Notes: generated from the letters alone by a model not told the origin. A stretch of 47,943 nucleotides of DNA from Rhizobacter koreensis (GCF_013366375.1 NZ_JABWMJ010000018.1:1-47943), one strand, 5' to 3'. Counted from the stretch's first letter, positions 8,581 through 17,979 are shown. A program made the numbers and translations.

Positions 8581-8654
8581 AATTCTCTCCATTCAGAAAA
8601 CCGGTCCAACCGGCGGACCATTCCGAAGACCTTAACGCGCTTGCGCGTGATCGG

Positions 8655-9064
8655 GTCCCCCCTTTTTGCGCCGCCGGAGCACCGGTGCGCTTTCACATAG
8701 CTGCTGTCGATCTGGCCGGTCTAGGCGCTCCACCCTTCCTCGGTCAAGGCCGCCAGGATACAGTTCACGCCGCGTCGGCTCCAGCGGTTCCAGCGATTGT
8801 AGATGGTCGTCGAGGGATCATACTCGCTCGGGCAGTCGGCTCAGCGACCGCCGCACTTCAGCATGTGCACGATACCCGATATCACCCGTCGGTCATCGAC
8901 CCGCCGGGCCCCCGGCTGGTTCTTCGGCAAGTGCGGCTCGATCGCCGCCCACGCCGCATCCGACAACCAAAACAACGATCCCGCCATGCCCAGACCCTCC
9001 TCAACTGGAGACTCCTGAATCAGCACGCCGTTGCAGAATCAAGCTTCTGATTGGGTTTGGACCC
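8655..9064 (-). pseudogene. IS5-family element, 5' remnant
   Basis: On the minus strand from 8997: LFWLSDAAWAAIEPHLPKNQ and RRVDDRRVISGIVHMLK, the N-terminus of an IS427-group transposase. The frame then breaks repeatedly, and the last recognisable part (DSSYVKAHRCSGGAKRG) ends near 8660 at the A5G6 run where such genes frameshift. The terminal repeat GGGTCCAAACCCAATC (read from 9064) resembles that of the element at 5856, with TA just outside. Its catalytic half is missing, and it overlaps the 6706-7240 remnant in content (both contain the first DDE Asp region), so the two are not halves of one copy. Confidence 0.7.
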
Positions 9065-9086
9065 TAGCGTCGTCCCCGGCCGGCGA

Positions 9087-10289
9087 TCAAGGGAACGCTG
9101 GCGCTTTCGGGGTTGTCATCCTGTCCAGTTCCCACAAGCCTCCCTTCGCGGTAGGCGGCTTTTGGCCGCTCAGAGACGCTGCCAGCGATTGCTCCGAAGC
9201 TGTCCAACGATGAAGGGCTGCTTCCCGGAACGCTGCGAAGCACGTGGCGGCGAGCAAGCGACCCGAAGCCGTCAACTGATGGCGCGGTCCCCGCCATCCC
9301 ATAACGTTCGCAGCCAGTTCCGCGGATAGAACATTTGCATCGGCTGAGCGTCTCGACGTTCCCTGGAGGGGCGTTCCACGTATTACAGCCAGCGGCCTTG
9401 AGCCTGAGCGGTCCGCCGGCTCCAGCAGAGCCAGCGGGCGCGCCAGCCCGCGTGTGCGCGTGCGGCCCTGCCCGCCATCCCCGGGCTCGGCACGGCTAGG
9501 GAACGCCAGGTGGGCCCCATAGATGCCGGGACCCCCGCGCTCGCGCCGAACCGTGCGTGTCTTGGCAATCTGGTGACGGAGCACCCCCGGATAGGAGAAA
9601 CGCTGGAACAACGCGACGATGTCGGCGAAGGCTTCGTGGAAGGCCAGGACATCGCGGTTGACGGGCAGGTTGAATCGGGGGTGCACGCCGTCCAGCAGCG
9701 CATGCGTCGTCTCGTGCGCGATGATGTCGTGGGACAGCGACGTGAACACCAGCGTGTCCTTTGTGTTGTTCTCGTCGGTCAGGCCGGTGGGGAAGTAGCC
9801 GAACAACAGCGCTTTCTTCTGTGGGCTGTAGTAGGCGTTCTGGTCGCGCAGCGCGTGCGGATAGATCCTCAGGCGACGGACGAAGCGCTCGCTCCTGAAC
9901 GATCCGTCATTGTTGCTTTCCCGGTGCGGAGCCCATAGCGCCCGCCGTCCGAGAGCCTGCTCAAAGTGCACGATCGACGACATCGCCACGGCGTACGCCA
10001 TCTGCTGGTGGAACTGCGGGTTCGTCTCGGACGGCGCTAGGCCGTCCTGTGCCAGCACCCGAGGATCGTTGAGATCCACGGGCTTGTAGAGTGCCCCGCT
10101 CGCTGGATCGACATCGACGACCTCGACGTACTCCCCCACCGGCCCGGCCCGCAGGTCGGCTTCCCAGGGTACCCGTATCGTCAGTTCTGCAATGCTCTCC
10201 ATTCCGAACTGAGCGGCGAGGCTCGGGTTCAGAGCGAAGATCCTCAGCTTGCGTTGCGACGGCTCGATAACGAGGGTGTCGGTCGTCAT
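9087..10289 (-). pseudogene. zinc metalloprotease-like protein, C-terminus disrupted
   Basis: From the ATG at 10289 (MTTDTLVIEPSQRKLRIFAL) about 240 residues look like a real gluzincin-type protein: HDIIAHETTHALLDG supplies an HExxH zinc motif and FHEAFADIVALFQRF a third-ligand helix, as in thermolysin-like folds. After RHQIAKTR (about 9560) the frame turns into Arg/Pro-rich sequence without family character and stops at 9087, next to the IS5 remnant. I infer that the C-terminal half was lost by rearrangement. The upstream ATG at 10367 is less likely. Confidence 0.6.
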
Positions 10290-10415
10290 GCTGGTTCCCG
10301 TTCCTCGCTCAGAGCGAGTGGCGGTGCGACTCAGGAGCTGATGCTTCGGCCGCATGAAGGTGGACATTGCAACATGACGGCCGCCTGCTTGACAGATCTG
10401 ACTGCGGCCGGCCTG

Positions 10416-11447
10416 TCATCGTGCGGATGCGGTGGGACGCGAACGCTCGACCGGAATCTGCACACCCTCTCCAAGCTTGACGTCATCGGCGAACATCGTG
10501 AAGACCACTGGCCGCGCCGGCGACAGGTTCGCGAGGCCAAGGGTGAGCACTGATTCGGGCTGCAGCGGCATGCCCCAATGCGAAAGGCCGGCCGCGGTCG
10601 TCGCGTTGTCGCGCACGTCCGCTCCGGTGACAGTCAGGCGAAGCTTTCCCTTGACGCCATCCGGCAGCTTGCCGATCGCGAGGCTGACACGACCGTTGCC
10701 ACCTTCGTCGCTCACGATCACGGCGCTGTCGATGCGCAGGGGAGTGGAGGTCGCAGGTCGTTCACCCGGCAGGACCCGCAATGTGTAGCTTGCCTTTTGG
10801 CTGTCCAGCGAGAGTTCGAGCGGCGTCCGCGGAAGTGCACCTGCGGTGGTCCCGAGATCTGCAAGCGTCGGAAACGTGATCTGCACGTGGCGTCCACCGG
10901 TCACACCGGTGGTGAGTGGTAATGCGAACCCGGAGGGAAGCATGAGTCTGGCGCCCACGTCCCGGGCCGACAGGGCCTTTCCGCCGCGAACCACCACGGT
11001 CAGTGCTTGCTTGTCCTCCTTGGCGAGGACTAGCTGACCTGTGGCCGGAAGCGTCGGCCACTCGATCTCCCTCAAGGGCACGACCAGGGTCGAATAGCGG
11101 CTGTCGACCTGGATCTCGATGAGGTTCGCCAGGAATCGTCGCAGCGAGACCTCCTCGTTGTTGTCAAGCGTGTCCTTCAACCCGAGGCAGCGGCGCATCT
11201 GGTTGTAGTCGCTCCTGTCCATTGCGCGAAGGAGCTGAAGCGAGGCCGCCGTCTGCCTGTCCTCGCCGGGCGCGGGCGACTGCGGATCCTTTCCGCAGTC
11301 CTGGGTCAGCGTGTAACCGTACTGCCCGAGACGAGTGCGGACCTTGTCGGTCAGCGTCTCGGACGATCGCTCGGAGCCCCTCTCAGGAGCAGTGCCGTCC
11401 AGGGCGGACCTGAACTGGCTGCTCGTGACCACGGAGAGGGTCGTCAC
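10416..11447 (-). CDS. protein of unknown function, possibly N-terminally truncated
   Basis: About 343 residues if translation starts at the GTG at 11447; no ATG fits. The sequence looks genuine: a helical N-terminal part (ETLTDKVRTRLGQYGYTLTQ, LQLLRAMDRSDYNQMRRCLG) and beta-rich C-terminal domains (LVLAKEDKQALTVVVRGG, SVLTLGLANLSPARPVVFTM) like Ig-type folds. I recognise no family. The reading frame only becomes antisense to the next gene at 11460, so the 5' end coincides with a junction where that divergent gene also lacks its beginning. Confidence 0.5.
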   Translation of the reverse strand: MTTLSVVTSSQFRSALDGTAPERGSERSSETLTDKVRTRLGQYGYTLTQDCGKDPQSPAPGEDRQTAASLQLLRAMDRSDYNQMRRCLGLKDTLDNNEEVSLRRFLANLIEIQVDSRYSTLVVPLREIEWPTLPATGQLVLAKEDKQALTVVVRGGKALSARDVGARLMLPSGFALPLTTGVTGGRHVQITFPTLADLGTTAGALPRTPLELSLDSQKASYTLRVLPGERPATSTPLRIDSAVIVSDEGGNGRVSLAIGKLPDGVKGKLRLTVTGADVRDNATTAAGLSHWGMPLQPESVLTLGLANLSPARPVVFTMFADDVKLGEGVQIPVERSRPTASAR

Positions 11448-11459
11448 GACATCGGTCGC

Positions 11460-13562
11460 ATGACGCTTCCTCGTCAGCACCACCCGTTCGGCGCCGTGCT
11501 CGGCGTGGTGGCCGTCGCGTTCTGGCTGATCCCCGGCTTCGGGCTGCTGCGCTCGGCGATCGTCTGTGCGGCGCTGAACCTGATCGCGGCCGCAGCGGCC
11601 GCAGCGCTGGCGATGCGGGAACAGGTCGCACCCGCGGTGTCGGTGCCGGCGGGTGCCGCCCGTTCGCGCGTGCTCGTCACCCTCGCCGTCACCGGCCTGC
11701 TTGGGATCGGCTACGAGGTCGTCGTCGTTCGCGTGCTGAGCCAGGTTGCCGAGAACACCGTCTACACCTTCGCGATGCTGCTGGCCATCTACCTGATCGG
11801 CAGCGCGCTCGGTGCGGCCGCCTACCACCGCTGGCTCCTGGGTTCGAACGACGCGACACGACTTCGCGATCGCCTGCTGTGCGGCCTCACGGCCGCGTGC
11901 CTCTTCGGTGCAGCCACCCTCTGGGGCGCCGAGTTCGTCAAGGCCGGCGTCCTGCATCTGCTCGGCACGAGCATGGGCGCTGCCCTCCTGGCGGAGTCCA
12001 TCCTCGCGGCAGCAGCGTTCCTGGTTCCCACGGTCGTCATGGGCGCTGTCTTCAGCCATCTAGCGGCAATGGCGATCGCCTCCGGCGTGGGGCTCGGGCG
12101 CGCGCTCGCTGCGAACACCGTGGGAGCTGCCCTTGCCCCGTTCGTGTTCGGCGTCGTCGTACAGCCCGCGCTCGGTTCCAAGACCGCCCTGATGCTCGCG
12201 GCATGCGCCTACCTTGCACTCTGTTCGCGCCGCGCCGGGTCCGCGCCGAGCCCGTGGGTGACCGCGAGCCTCGCGGCAGCGCTCGCGCTGCTGACGCCGG
12301 CACTGGTCTTCGTCGCGCTGCCGAGCGGCGCGCAGCTCGTCAGCTACCACGAGGGTGCGCTCGGCGCCGTCAGCGTCGTGGAAGACGCCGCCGGGGTCGC
12401 CACGCTGCGCATCGACAACCGTCAGCAGGAGGGCAGCAGCGCGACACGGTCGGCTGACGCGCGCCAGGCTTTGCTGCCGCTCCTGCTGCACCCGGCACCG
12501 CGCCGCGCGCTGTTTCTGGGTCTGGGCACCGGCGTGACCGCATCCGCGGCGGCCGAGGACCCCGACGTTTACGTTGACGTTGTCGAGCTGCTTCCCGAGG
12601 TCATCGAGGCGTCGGCGTGGTTCGCAAGTTCCGGAGCCGCTGCGGCGCGAATGAACGTCATGGCCGCGGACGCGCGCCGGTTCGTCAGGGTGGGCCAGCA
12701 GCGTTACGACCTCATCGTCGCGGACAACTTTCATCCGGCGCGCGGCGGATCGGGAGCGCTTTACACCGTCGAGCACTTCCGTGCCGTGCGCGACCGGCTC
12801 GGCCAGCGCGGATTGTTCTGCCAATGGCTGCCGCTGCATCAGCTCGACCGGGCCACCCTGCAAAGCATCATCAAGAGCTTTCTCGTGGCCAACCCGGGTG
12901 CGTTCGCGATCCTCGCGACGCATAGCCTCGACACGCCGGTGCTGGGCCTCGTCGCGCGCGCGGACGGCGGCCGCTTCGAGCTCGGCGAGGTGCGTTCGCG
13001 GCTTGCCCACGCGAATCTCGCCCCCACCGCCCGTTTGGGTCTCGACGACGAACTCGCGCTGCTCGGCGCATTCGTCGCCGGGCCCAAGGCGCTGGCGCGC
13101 TTCGCGGCAGAGGCGCCTGCGAACACCGATGACCTGCCGGTGGTCGCCTACCTGGCGCCGCGGATCACCTATGCGCCGGGCTCGCGCCCGCGCGACCGGC
13201 TTGTCGACCTCCTCCGGGAGCTGAGTCTTGTTCCGGCGGAGTTGCTGGCGGCTCCACCCGCTGGTTTGGCATCGCGTCTGGCAGCTTATTGGCAGGCGCG
13301 CGACGTCTTCATCGAGGCTGGACGCGACGTGCGCCCCTCGAACGACGTCGAACAGATGCTGGCCCAGGTGCGCGAGCCTCTCGTGGCGGCACTGCGGATC
13401 AGCCCGGATTTCAGGCCGGCTTACGACCCCCTGCTGCGCATGGCCATCGCGCTTGCCGACAGGGATCCGGCGGCCGCCCGCTTGCTGCTGACGGAGCTGA
13501 GGCGCCTGCAACCGACACGACCAGAGGCCGCACGGCAGCTGCTGGAACTAGGAATGCACTGA
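11460..13562 (+). CDS. spermidine-synthase-like membrane fusion protein, N-terminus missing
   Basis: 700 residues. The first third is membrane helices (LGVVAVAFWLIPGFGLLRSA, GLLGIGYEVVVVRVLSQ, TVYTFAMLLAIYLIGSALGA). A spermidine-synthase-type Rossmann domain follows (ALFLGLGTGVTASAA, DVVELLPEVIEASAWF, YDLIVADNFHPARGGSGALY) and then a helical tail. Fused MFS/spermidine synthases normally begin with about five more helices; here the protein starts in the middle of that half. Real polyamine synthesis is doubtful in this family. The ATG has no clear ribosome-binding site. I call it a 5'-truncated gene that may still be translated. Confidence 0.7.
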   Translation: MTLPRQHHPFGAVLGVVAVAFWLIPGFGLLRSAIVCAALNLIAAAAAAALAMREQVAPAVSVPAGAARSRVLVTLAVTGLLGIGYEVVVVRVLSQVAENTVYTFAMLLAIYLIGSALGAAAYHRWLLGSNDATRLRDRLLCGLTAACLFGAATLWGAEFVKAGVLHLLGTSMGAALLAESILAAAAFLVPTVVMGAVFSHLAAMAIASGVGLGRALAANTVGAALAPFVFGVVVQPALGSKTALMLAACAYLALCSRRAGSAPSPWVTASLAAALALLTPALVFVALPSGAQLVSYHEGALGAVSVVEDAAGVATLRIDNRQQEGSSATRSADARQALLPLLLHPAPRRALFLGLGTGVTASAAAEDPDVYVDVVELLPEVIEASAWFASSGAAAARMNVMAADARRFVRVGQQRYDLIVADNFHPARGGSGALYTVEHFRAVRDRLGQRGLFCQWLPLHQLDRATLQSIIKSFLVANPGAFAILATHSLDTPVLGLVARADGGRFELGEVRSRLAHANLAPTARLGLDDELALLGAFVAGPKALARFAAEAPANTDDLPVVAYLAPRITYAPGSRPRDRLVDLLRELSLVPAELLAAPPAGLASRLAAYWQARDVFIEAGRDVRPSNDVEQMLAQVREPLVAALRISPDFRPAYDPLLRMAIALADRDPAAARLLLTELRRLQPTRPEAARQLLELGMH

Positions 13563-13646
13563 AACGCGGGCGCGGCGCGGTTGCGTCGCCGAAGCCGCGG
13601 ATGTCGATCTCAAGACGCGCATCCTGTGGGCCCGCGGCAGGAGAGC

Positions 13647-14057
13647 TCAGCGGCGCCCGAAGTCGAAGTCGGCGTACTCGGCATGGTTCCACTTGACGAG
13701 CACCTTGAACACCGCCGGCTGGCTGCCCGGCGGCGGCGCGCTGAAGTCGCAGTGCAGGCTCACGTCGCCGTCTTCGCCGAACAGGCGTGTCTTGCTGCCG
13801 GCATTGCACTGGAGCGGCTGCTCGTCGAGCACCGGCTCGATGCTGGCGCTGGTGTCGTCGTGTCCGCCGGTGAATCGCGCCTCGAAGCGCAGCAGGCGCG
13901 CGCCGCCGGCGGGCTCGACGATGCAGGCGAACTCGCGACGATCGTTGAGGCGCGACGTCTCGCTGCACGCCGATTTCGCCGAGAGCGGCGGGGTAACCTC
14001 GGCGGCAGGAGCAGGCAGAGCCATCGAGATGAGCAGGGCAGAACTTAGAGCGCGCAT
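13647..14057 (-). CDS. small secreted protein of unknown function
   Basis: 136 residues with a signal peptide (MRALSSALLISMALPAPAAE). The mature part is beta-rich with four Cys (KSACSE, EFACIVEP, PLQCNAG, VSLHCDF), which could form two disulfides, and ends AEYADFDFGRR. The frame is open upstream to 14285, but that part is antisense-like and overlaps the oxygenase gene, so the ATG at 14057 is preferred. It lies just downstream of the oxygenase and PEP-CTERM genes on the same strand and may be co-transcribed. No family was recognised. Confidence 0.65.
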   Translation of the reverse strand: MRALSSALLISMALPAPAAEVTPPLSAKSACSETSRLNDRREFACIVEPAGGARLLRFEARFTGGHDDTSASIEPVLDEQPLQCNAGSKTRLFGEDGDVSLHCDFSAPPPGSQPAVFKVLVKWNHAEYADFDFGRR

Positions 14058-14091
14058 GTTCAGAATGTGAAGGGAGTGATCGCGGCCTTGG

Positions 14092-14802
14092 TCAGCCGCT
14101 GAAGCCGATGCGGTAGCCCCACGAATCGAGGTGGGTCGGGATCGCGTTGAATGCCATCGTGATGCGCCGCGCGCCCGGGTTGGGCGGCACGGCGTGGAGC
14201 AGGTAGCTCGGGAACAGCACCAGGTCACCGCGCTCCGGCGAGGGGCTGATCCACTTGTCGGCGTTGTAGGGACCGGTCTGGGCACCGGCGTGATCGTTCT
14301 TGAAGGCGTAGTCCGCGCCGCCCGGCGACTTCATGAATACCGTGCGGGCGTCGGCGTGCGTCTCGGTGAGATAGATCACGCCCGAGACGAAGCTGTTGGC
14401 GTGGTTGTGCATCGCCTGTCGTCCGCCGGCATCGAGCACGTTGACCCACATCTCCTTGATGGACCAGCCAAGCTGCTCGCCGAACAGCACGGCGCCGAAC
14501 TCGGCGATGCGCGGCGCGAGGTGCTGCGCCACAACGCCGAGCAGCGGGCTGTCACTCGGCTTGAGCATCGCCGTGTGCGAGAGCTGCGCCGAAGCGTTGT
14601 TGTCGATGTCGGCACGTTCGGCGAAATGCTCGAGCAGCCCGTCCAGCAGGGGCTGATCGAGCAGTCGCGGCACCCGCATCACCGGCGTCGGGAACAGCCC
14701 GAACACCTCGCCGGGCTCGTGCGCCGCGGACAGCTGCAGCGCCGACGCCGGCGCCCGCGCCTCGACCGCGGCGGCGACCGCCAGCGGGTCGCGCGGCTTC
14801 AC
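14092..14802 (-). CDS. 2OG-Fe(II)-oxygenase-like protein (TIGR02466 type)
   Basis: 236 residues from a GTG that overlaps the TGA of the PEP-CTERM gene (GTGA), a sign of translational coupling. The core is typical: VFGLFPTPVMRVPRLLD, HNHANSFVSGVIYLTETHAD, then GDLVLFPSYLLHAVPPN with the distal His, and ARRITMAFN with the Arg that would hold 2-oxoglutarate. The first metal motif reads HNHAN, so the acidic ligand is not obvious. Substrate unknown; members may hydroxylate proteins or small molecules. The frame extends upstream across the neighbour gene, but only this part looks protein-like. Confidence 0.75.
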   Translation of the reverse strand: MKPRDPLAVAAAVEARAPASALQLSAAHEPGEVFGLFPTPVMRVPRLLDQPLLDGLLEHFAERADIDNNASAQLSHTAMLKPSDSPLLGVVAQHLAPRIAEFGAVLFGEQLGWSIKEMWVNVLDAGGRQAMHNHANSFVSGVIYLTETHADARTVFMKSPGGADYAFKNDHAGAQTGPYNADKWISPSPERGDLVLFPSYLLHAVPPNPGARRITMAFNAIPTHLDSWGYRIGFSG

Positions 14803-15446
14803 CGGCGCCGACGCGTCGCGGCCAGGCCGCCGAGCCCCAGCGCGAGCAGCAGGGCGGTGGCAGGTTCCGGAACGACGTTGATCCCGACGTTGTCGAACGC
14901 AGCGAAGCCGGCCGCATTGCCGAACGTCACCGAGTGGGCAATGCCGGCGAACGATCCAGAGAGCAGGCCGAAGTTGCAGTACGAGCTGTCGCTGCAGCCA
15001 CCCTGCTGCGCGTTGGCCGCGAGATCGAAGGAGGCGAGGAGGGCGCCGGTGCCATCGAGGCCGCTCCACAGCTGGACCGCGTTGGCGACCGCAGTCGCCG
15101 ACGAGTAGTAGAAGCTCAGCGTGCCGACAAAGCCGGAGCCGCCGACCGAGTTCAGCGTCGCCGCCGTGCCGGCCGGAAACATCACGCCGAGCGGCGACGG
15201 GGCGTTGGAGAAGTACGGGCCGAGCACGTCGTTCTGCAGCGCGAGCGCGTCGCCCGCAAATGAGACGCCGTACTGTCCTGGCGCGAGCGCCGGGCCCGCG
15301 ACGCCGGCGCCATCGCGACCTGCGTTGTAGTAGTCGGCGATCGGCGCAAAGCTGGTCACGCCCTCGAAGTCGATCGTGATCGGCGCGGCGAGCGCGGGTG
15401 CCGCGGCGAATGCAGCGGAGAGGGCGGTGACGGCGAGCCAGTTCAT
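14799..15446 (-). CDS. PEP-CTERM exported protein
   Basis: 215 residues. Signal peptide MNWLAVTALSAAFAAAPALA; the C-terminus is VPEPATALLLALGLGGLAAT followed by four Arg, the PEP-CTERM sorting signal cut by exosortase in EPS-producing Gram-negatives. The middle (PITIDFEGVTSFAPIADYYN, VGTLSFYYSSATAVANAVQL) is the beta-sandwich anchor-type domain common in these proteins. GAGGAGAA precedes the ATG. It is coupled to the oxygenase gene by a four-base overlap. No exosortase lies in the window. Confidence 0.88.
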   Translation of the reverse strand: MNWLAVTALSAAFAAAPALAAPITIDFEGVTSFAPIADYYNAGRDGAGVAGPALAPGQYGVSFAGDALALQNDVLGPYFSNAPSPLGVMFPAGTAATLNSVGGSGFVGTLSFYYSSATAVANAVQLWSGLDGTGALLASFDLAANAQQGGCSDSSYCNFGLLSGSFAGIAHSVTFGNAAGFAAFDNVGINVVPEPATALLLALGLGGLAATRRRR

Positions 15447-15703
15447 GGGGGGTTCTCCTCAGGGGTTTCTTGATATCGAGGCCAGGCAGCGGAGTGCGCA
15501 CGGGCGAGGCCGGCCGGTAGAGCCGCCGGGCAGTCTGCCGGCGGATTGCGACAGGCATGTGACGAAACAGGGGGTGGCCCCGAAAGGCTTCGCGAGATCG
15601 ACGGCTGCGCGACTGGACCGCGTCATCGACGCGTCACATGCGCTGCGTAGCGTCCGCAGCTTCTTCCTGCCAATCCCAAACATCGAACATCCGAGGAGAA
15701 CCC

Positions 15704-17938
15704 ATGAGAGTCCTTTCTGCCCGCAGTCCGATCGCGCTTGCCGCCGCCGCCGCGCTCGGCACCACCGCGATGAGCACCGCGCCCACCACCGCGAGCGCGG
15801 CCAAGACCTCAGGCACGTACGTGGCGGGCGACTTCCACAACCACACGACCTGCTCCGACGGCTCGATCTCGATGCAGAAGCTGGTGAAGAAGTCGACCGA
15901 CAAGACGGACACCCCGTGGGGCCTCGACTGGTTTGTGCAGGCCGGACACGGCGGCAGTGGCAACCGCAACTGCACGCTCGCGGAAGACGCGAGCCTGGCC
16001 ACGCCGGCGTACTCGCTCGTGTTCTCCGGCAGCGGCGCGCTGCAGGGCCCGACCACCACTTGGCAGAACACCAACCCACCGGTGCAGCCCAAGGGCCTCG
16101 TCTCGGGAACCGCCCCGAACCAGAACATGTGGCGCTGGCAGTCGATCCAGGAGTTCCAGTACCCGCTGCTGGAGTACCTGGCGCGCTTGCGTGACAAGCC
16201 GATGTTCGTCGGTGTCGAATCGGTCGTGGCCGGCCACGAGCACTCGTCGATGTCGGTGATCACCGGTCAGATGCCGCTTTCGATCGACTCCGGCAACCTG
16301 CCGACCTCCAAGGGCTACACGGCGCTCGGCAACGCCACGGCCCTTGCGCAGTGGGAGTACTGCTTCGATCGCAACGACACCGATACGAGCCGCGGCAACA
16401 CGGCCGTGGGCAGCGGCGTCGGCAACAACTGGACCTGCGCGGTGCCGGGCAGCCTGAACTCGGGCGACCCGAGCTGGAACACGACGGCGCAGAAGCTCAT
16501 TCCCGCCGGAGGCACGGGCACCGGCGAGCGCGGCCACCAGAAGACGGTCGAGGGCATCAGGTGGATGGCTCAGAACCATCCGAACGCCAGCTACTACGTG
16601 CCGGCGCATCTGGAGCGTGCAGGGCCGTTCAACCCGAACGGGAACAACGGCTTCAACATCGAGCACCTGCGCAACTTCAACAACGCGGGTCCGGCCATCG
16701 CGTTCGGGTTCGAAACGCAGCCGGGCCACGGCGCCTCCTCGGACCGTGGCGAGTACGCGGTCAACCGGAACAGCATCAACGGGGTTCCGGTCGACTCGGT
16801 CGGCGGTACCACCTACGGCGGCACCGGCGTCTACGGCGCACAGATCGGTGGCGTCTGGGACGCGCTGCTCGGCGAGGGCCGCAACTGGTGGTTCTTCGCG
16901 AGCTCCGACTGGCACAACCGCGGCAGCTTCGGCCCCGACGATCGGCGCACCACGCAGGACTTCTATCCAGGCGAGTATCAGCGCACGTATGTAATGGCAC
17001 GCAACGGGGGAGACCCGAAGCTGCGGCCGCAGACCATCGTGGACGGGCTGCGCACCGGCAACGCATTCGCCGCGAGCGGCCAGCTGATCGATCGCCTCGG
17101 GTTCGTCGCGTGCGCCTCGTACCCTGGGCCGGCGGCGCGCACGAACGCCGCAGTCGAAGCCATCGCGGTCGCGGCGGCGACGCGCAACACCGACACCGAC
17201 GTCGCCGGCTGCGCCGCGATGGGCGAGAAGCTGGTGGTGCGCCGTGGCGCCGAGATCGTGGTGTCGATCGTCGTTCGCGATCCGTCGGGGACCAACTACG
17301 CGCCGTACACGTTCAACAATCCGTCGCTGGCCCAGGTCGGAATCCAGCAACCGCTCAACACGCCGGTGCTCGACCACGTCGACGTGATCCGCGGCATGGT
17401 GAGCGGCTACAAACAGCCCGGGTCGGCGGACTATGCCGGTCAGTGGCCCAACACGTGGCGCGTCAACCCCGACCTGAACACGGTACCGGCGGCTGCCAAG
17501 AACCTGACTGCCGGGATCCTGCGCACCTTCAACAGCGCGACGTGGACCAGCGTTGCGAACAACCCCGAGTACAAGGTGATGACGTTCCGCGTGCCGGCAG
17601 TGAGCGCCTCGCAGTACCTGCGCCTGCGGGGCAGCAACCTGCCGCCGAGCGTGCCGTGGGAGACCGATGCGAACGGCAACCCGATGCTCGACCTCTACAC
17701 GAATGCGAGCGATCCCACGCAGCTGAAGATTCCCTGCAGTGTCGCGGGCACCAACGTTCCGGCGAACGGCACCACCTATACCGGTACGGCGATCAACGGC
17801 TGCCCGAACCACCTGCAGACCGTGAACGGGCAGAAGTACCTGAGCTACGACGTGGCGGCGTGGGCTGACCTCTGGTTCTACAGCAACCCGATTTATGTCG
17901 AGGTTGCCGGATCCACGATCGTCGCGGGCGTCAAGTAA
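15704..17938 (+). CDS. exported PHP-type phosphoesterase-like protein (DUF3604-like)
   Basis: 744 residues after choosing the ATG behind GAGGAGAA. The signal peptide region runs LAAAAALGTTAMSTAPTTASA. The mature protein starts with VAGDFHNHTTCSDGSISMQK, the HxH...SDG metal motif of PHP-fold phosphoesterases, and has a later FFASSDWHNRGSFGPDD carrying D-x-H. The long C-terminal part (residues ~450-744) is beta-rich. Related DUF3604 proteins are periplasmic, with unproven substrates. A hairpin at 17958 follows, then isomerase, HupE and receptor genes on the same strand, suggesting a shared cell-envelope or metal-uptake role. Confidence 0.75.
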   Translation: MRVLSARSPIALAAAAALGTTAMSTAPTTASAAKTSGTYVAGDFHNHTTCSDGSISMQKLVKKSTDKTDTPWGLDWFVQAGHGGSGNRNCTLAEDASLATPAYSLVFSGSGALQGPTTTWQNTNPPVQPKGLVSGTAPNQNMWRWQSIQEFQYPLLEYLARLRDKPMFVGVESVVAGHEHSSMSVITGQMPLSIDSGNLPTSKGYTALGNATALAQWEYCFDRNDTDTSRGNTAVGSGVGNNWTCAVPGSLNSGDPSWNTTAQKLIPAGGTGTGERGHQKTVEGIRWMAQNHPNASYYVPAHLERAGPFNPNGNNGFNIEHLRNFNNAGPAIAFGFETQPGHGASSDRGEYAVNRNSINGVPVDSVGGTTYGGTGVYGAQIGGVWDALLGEGRNWWFFASSDWHNRGSFGPDDRRTTQDFYPGEYQRTYVMARNGGDPKLRPQTIVDGLRTGNAFAASGQLIDRLGFVACASYPGPAARTNAAVEAIAVAAATRNTDTDVAGCAAMGEKLVVRRGAEIVVSIVVRDPSGTNYAPYTFNNPSLAQVGIQQPLNTPVLDHVDVIRGMVSGYKQPGSADYAGQWPNTWRVNPDLNTVPAAAKNLTAGILRTFNSATWTSVANNPEYKVMTFRVPAVSASQYLRLRGSNLPPSVPWETDANGNPMLDLYTNASDPTQLKIPCSVAGTNVPANGTTYTGTAINGCPNHLQTVNGQKYLSYDVAAWADLWFYSNPIYVEVAGSTIVAGVK

Positions 17939-17957
17939 GGCAATTCGACCGCACTGA

Positions 17958-17979
17958 GGCGCCGCGTCACCGCGGCGCC
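17958..17979 (+). terminator. GC-rich hairpin, possible attenuating terminator
   Basis: GGCGCCGCG, loop TCAC, CGCGGCGCC: a perfect nine-base stem 20 bases after the PHP-type gene, followed by GTTCCTGTTTC. The T-run is weak, so partial termination between this gene and the isomerase/HupE/receptor genes is likelier than a full stop. Confidence 0.55.

Noticed and set aside
6706..9064. The two IS5 fragments as halves of one element split by the dehydrogenase
   Set aside because: Both contain the region around the first catalytic Asp (DATYLKA and DSSYVKAH) with different sequences, so they come from different copies.
14131..15108. Plus-strand open frame opposite the oxygenase and PEP-CTERM genes
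   Set aside because: Antisense to two genes with clear motifs, signal peptide and sorting signal; no protein features of its own.
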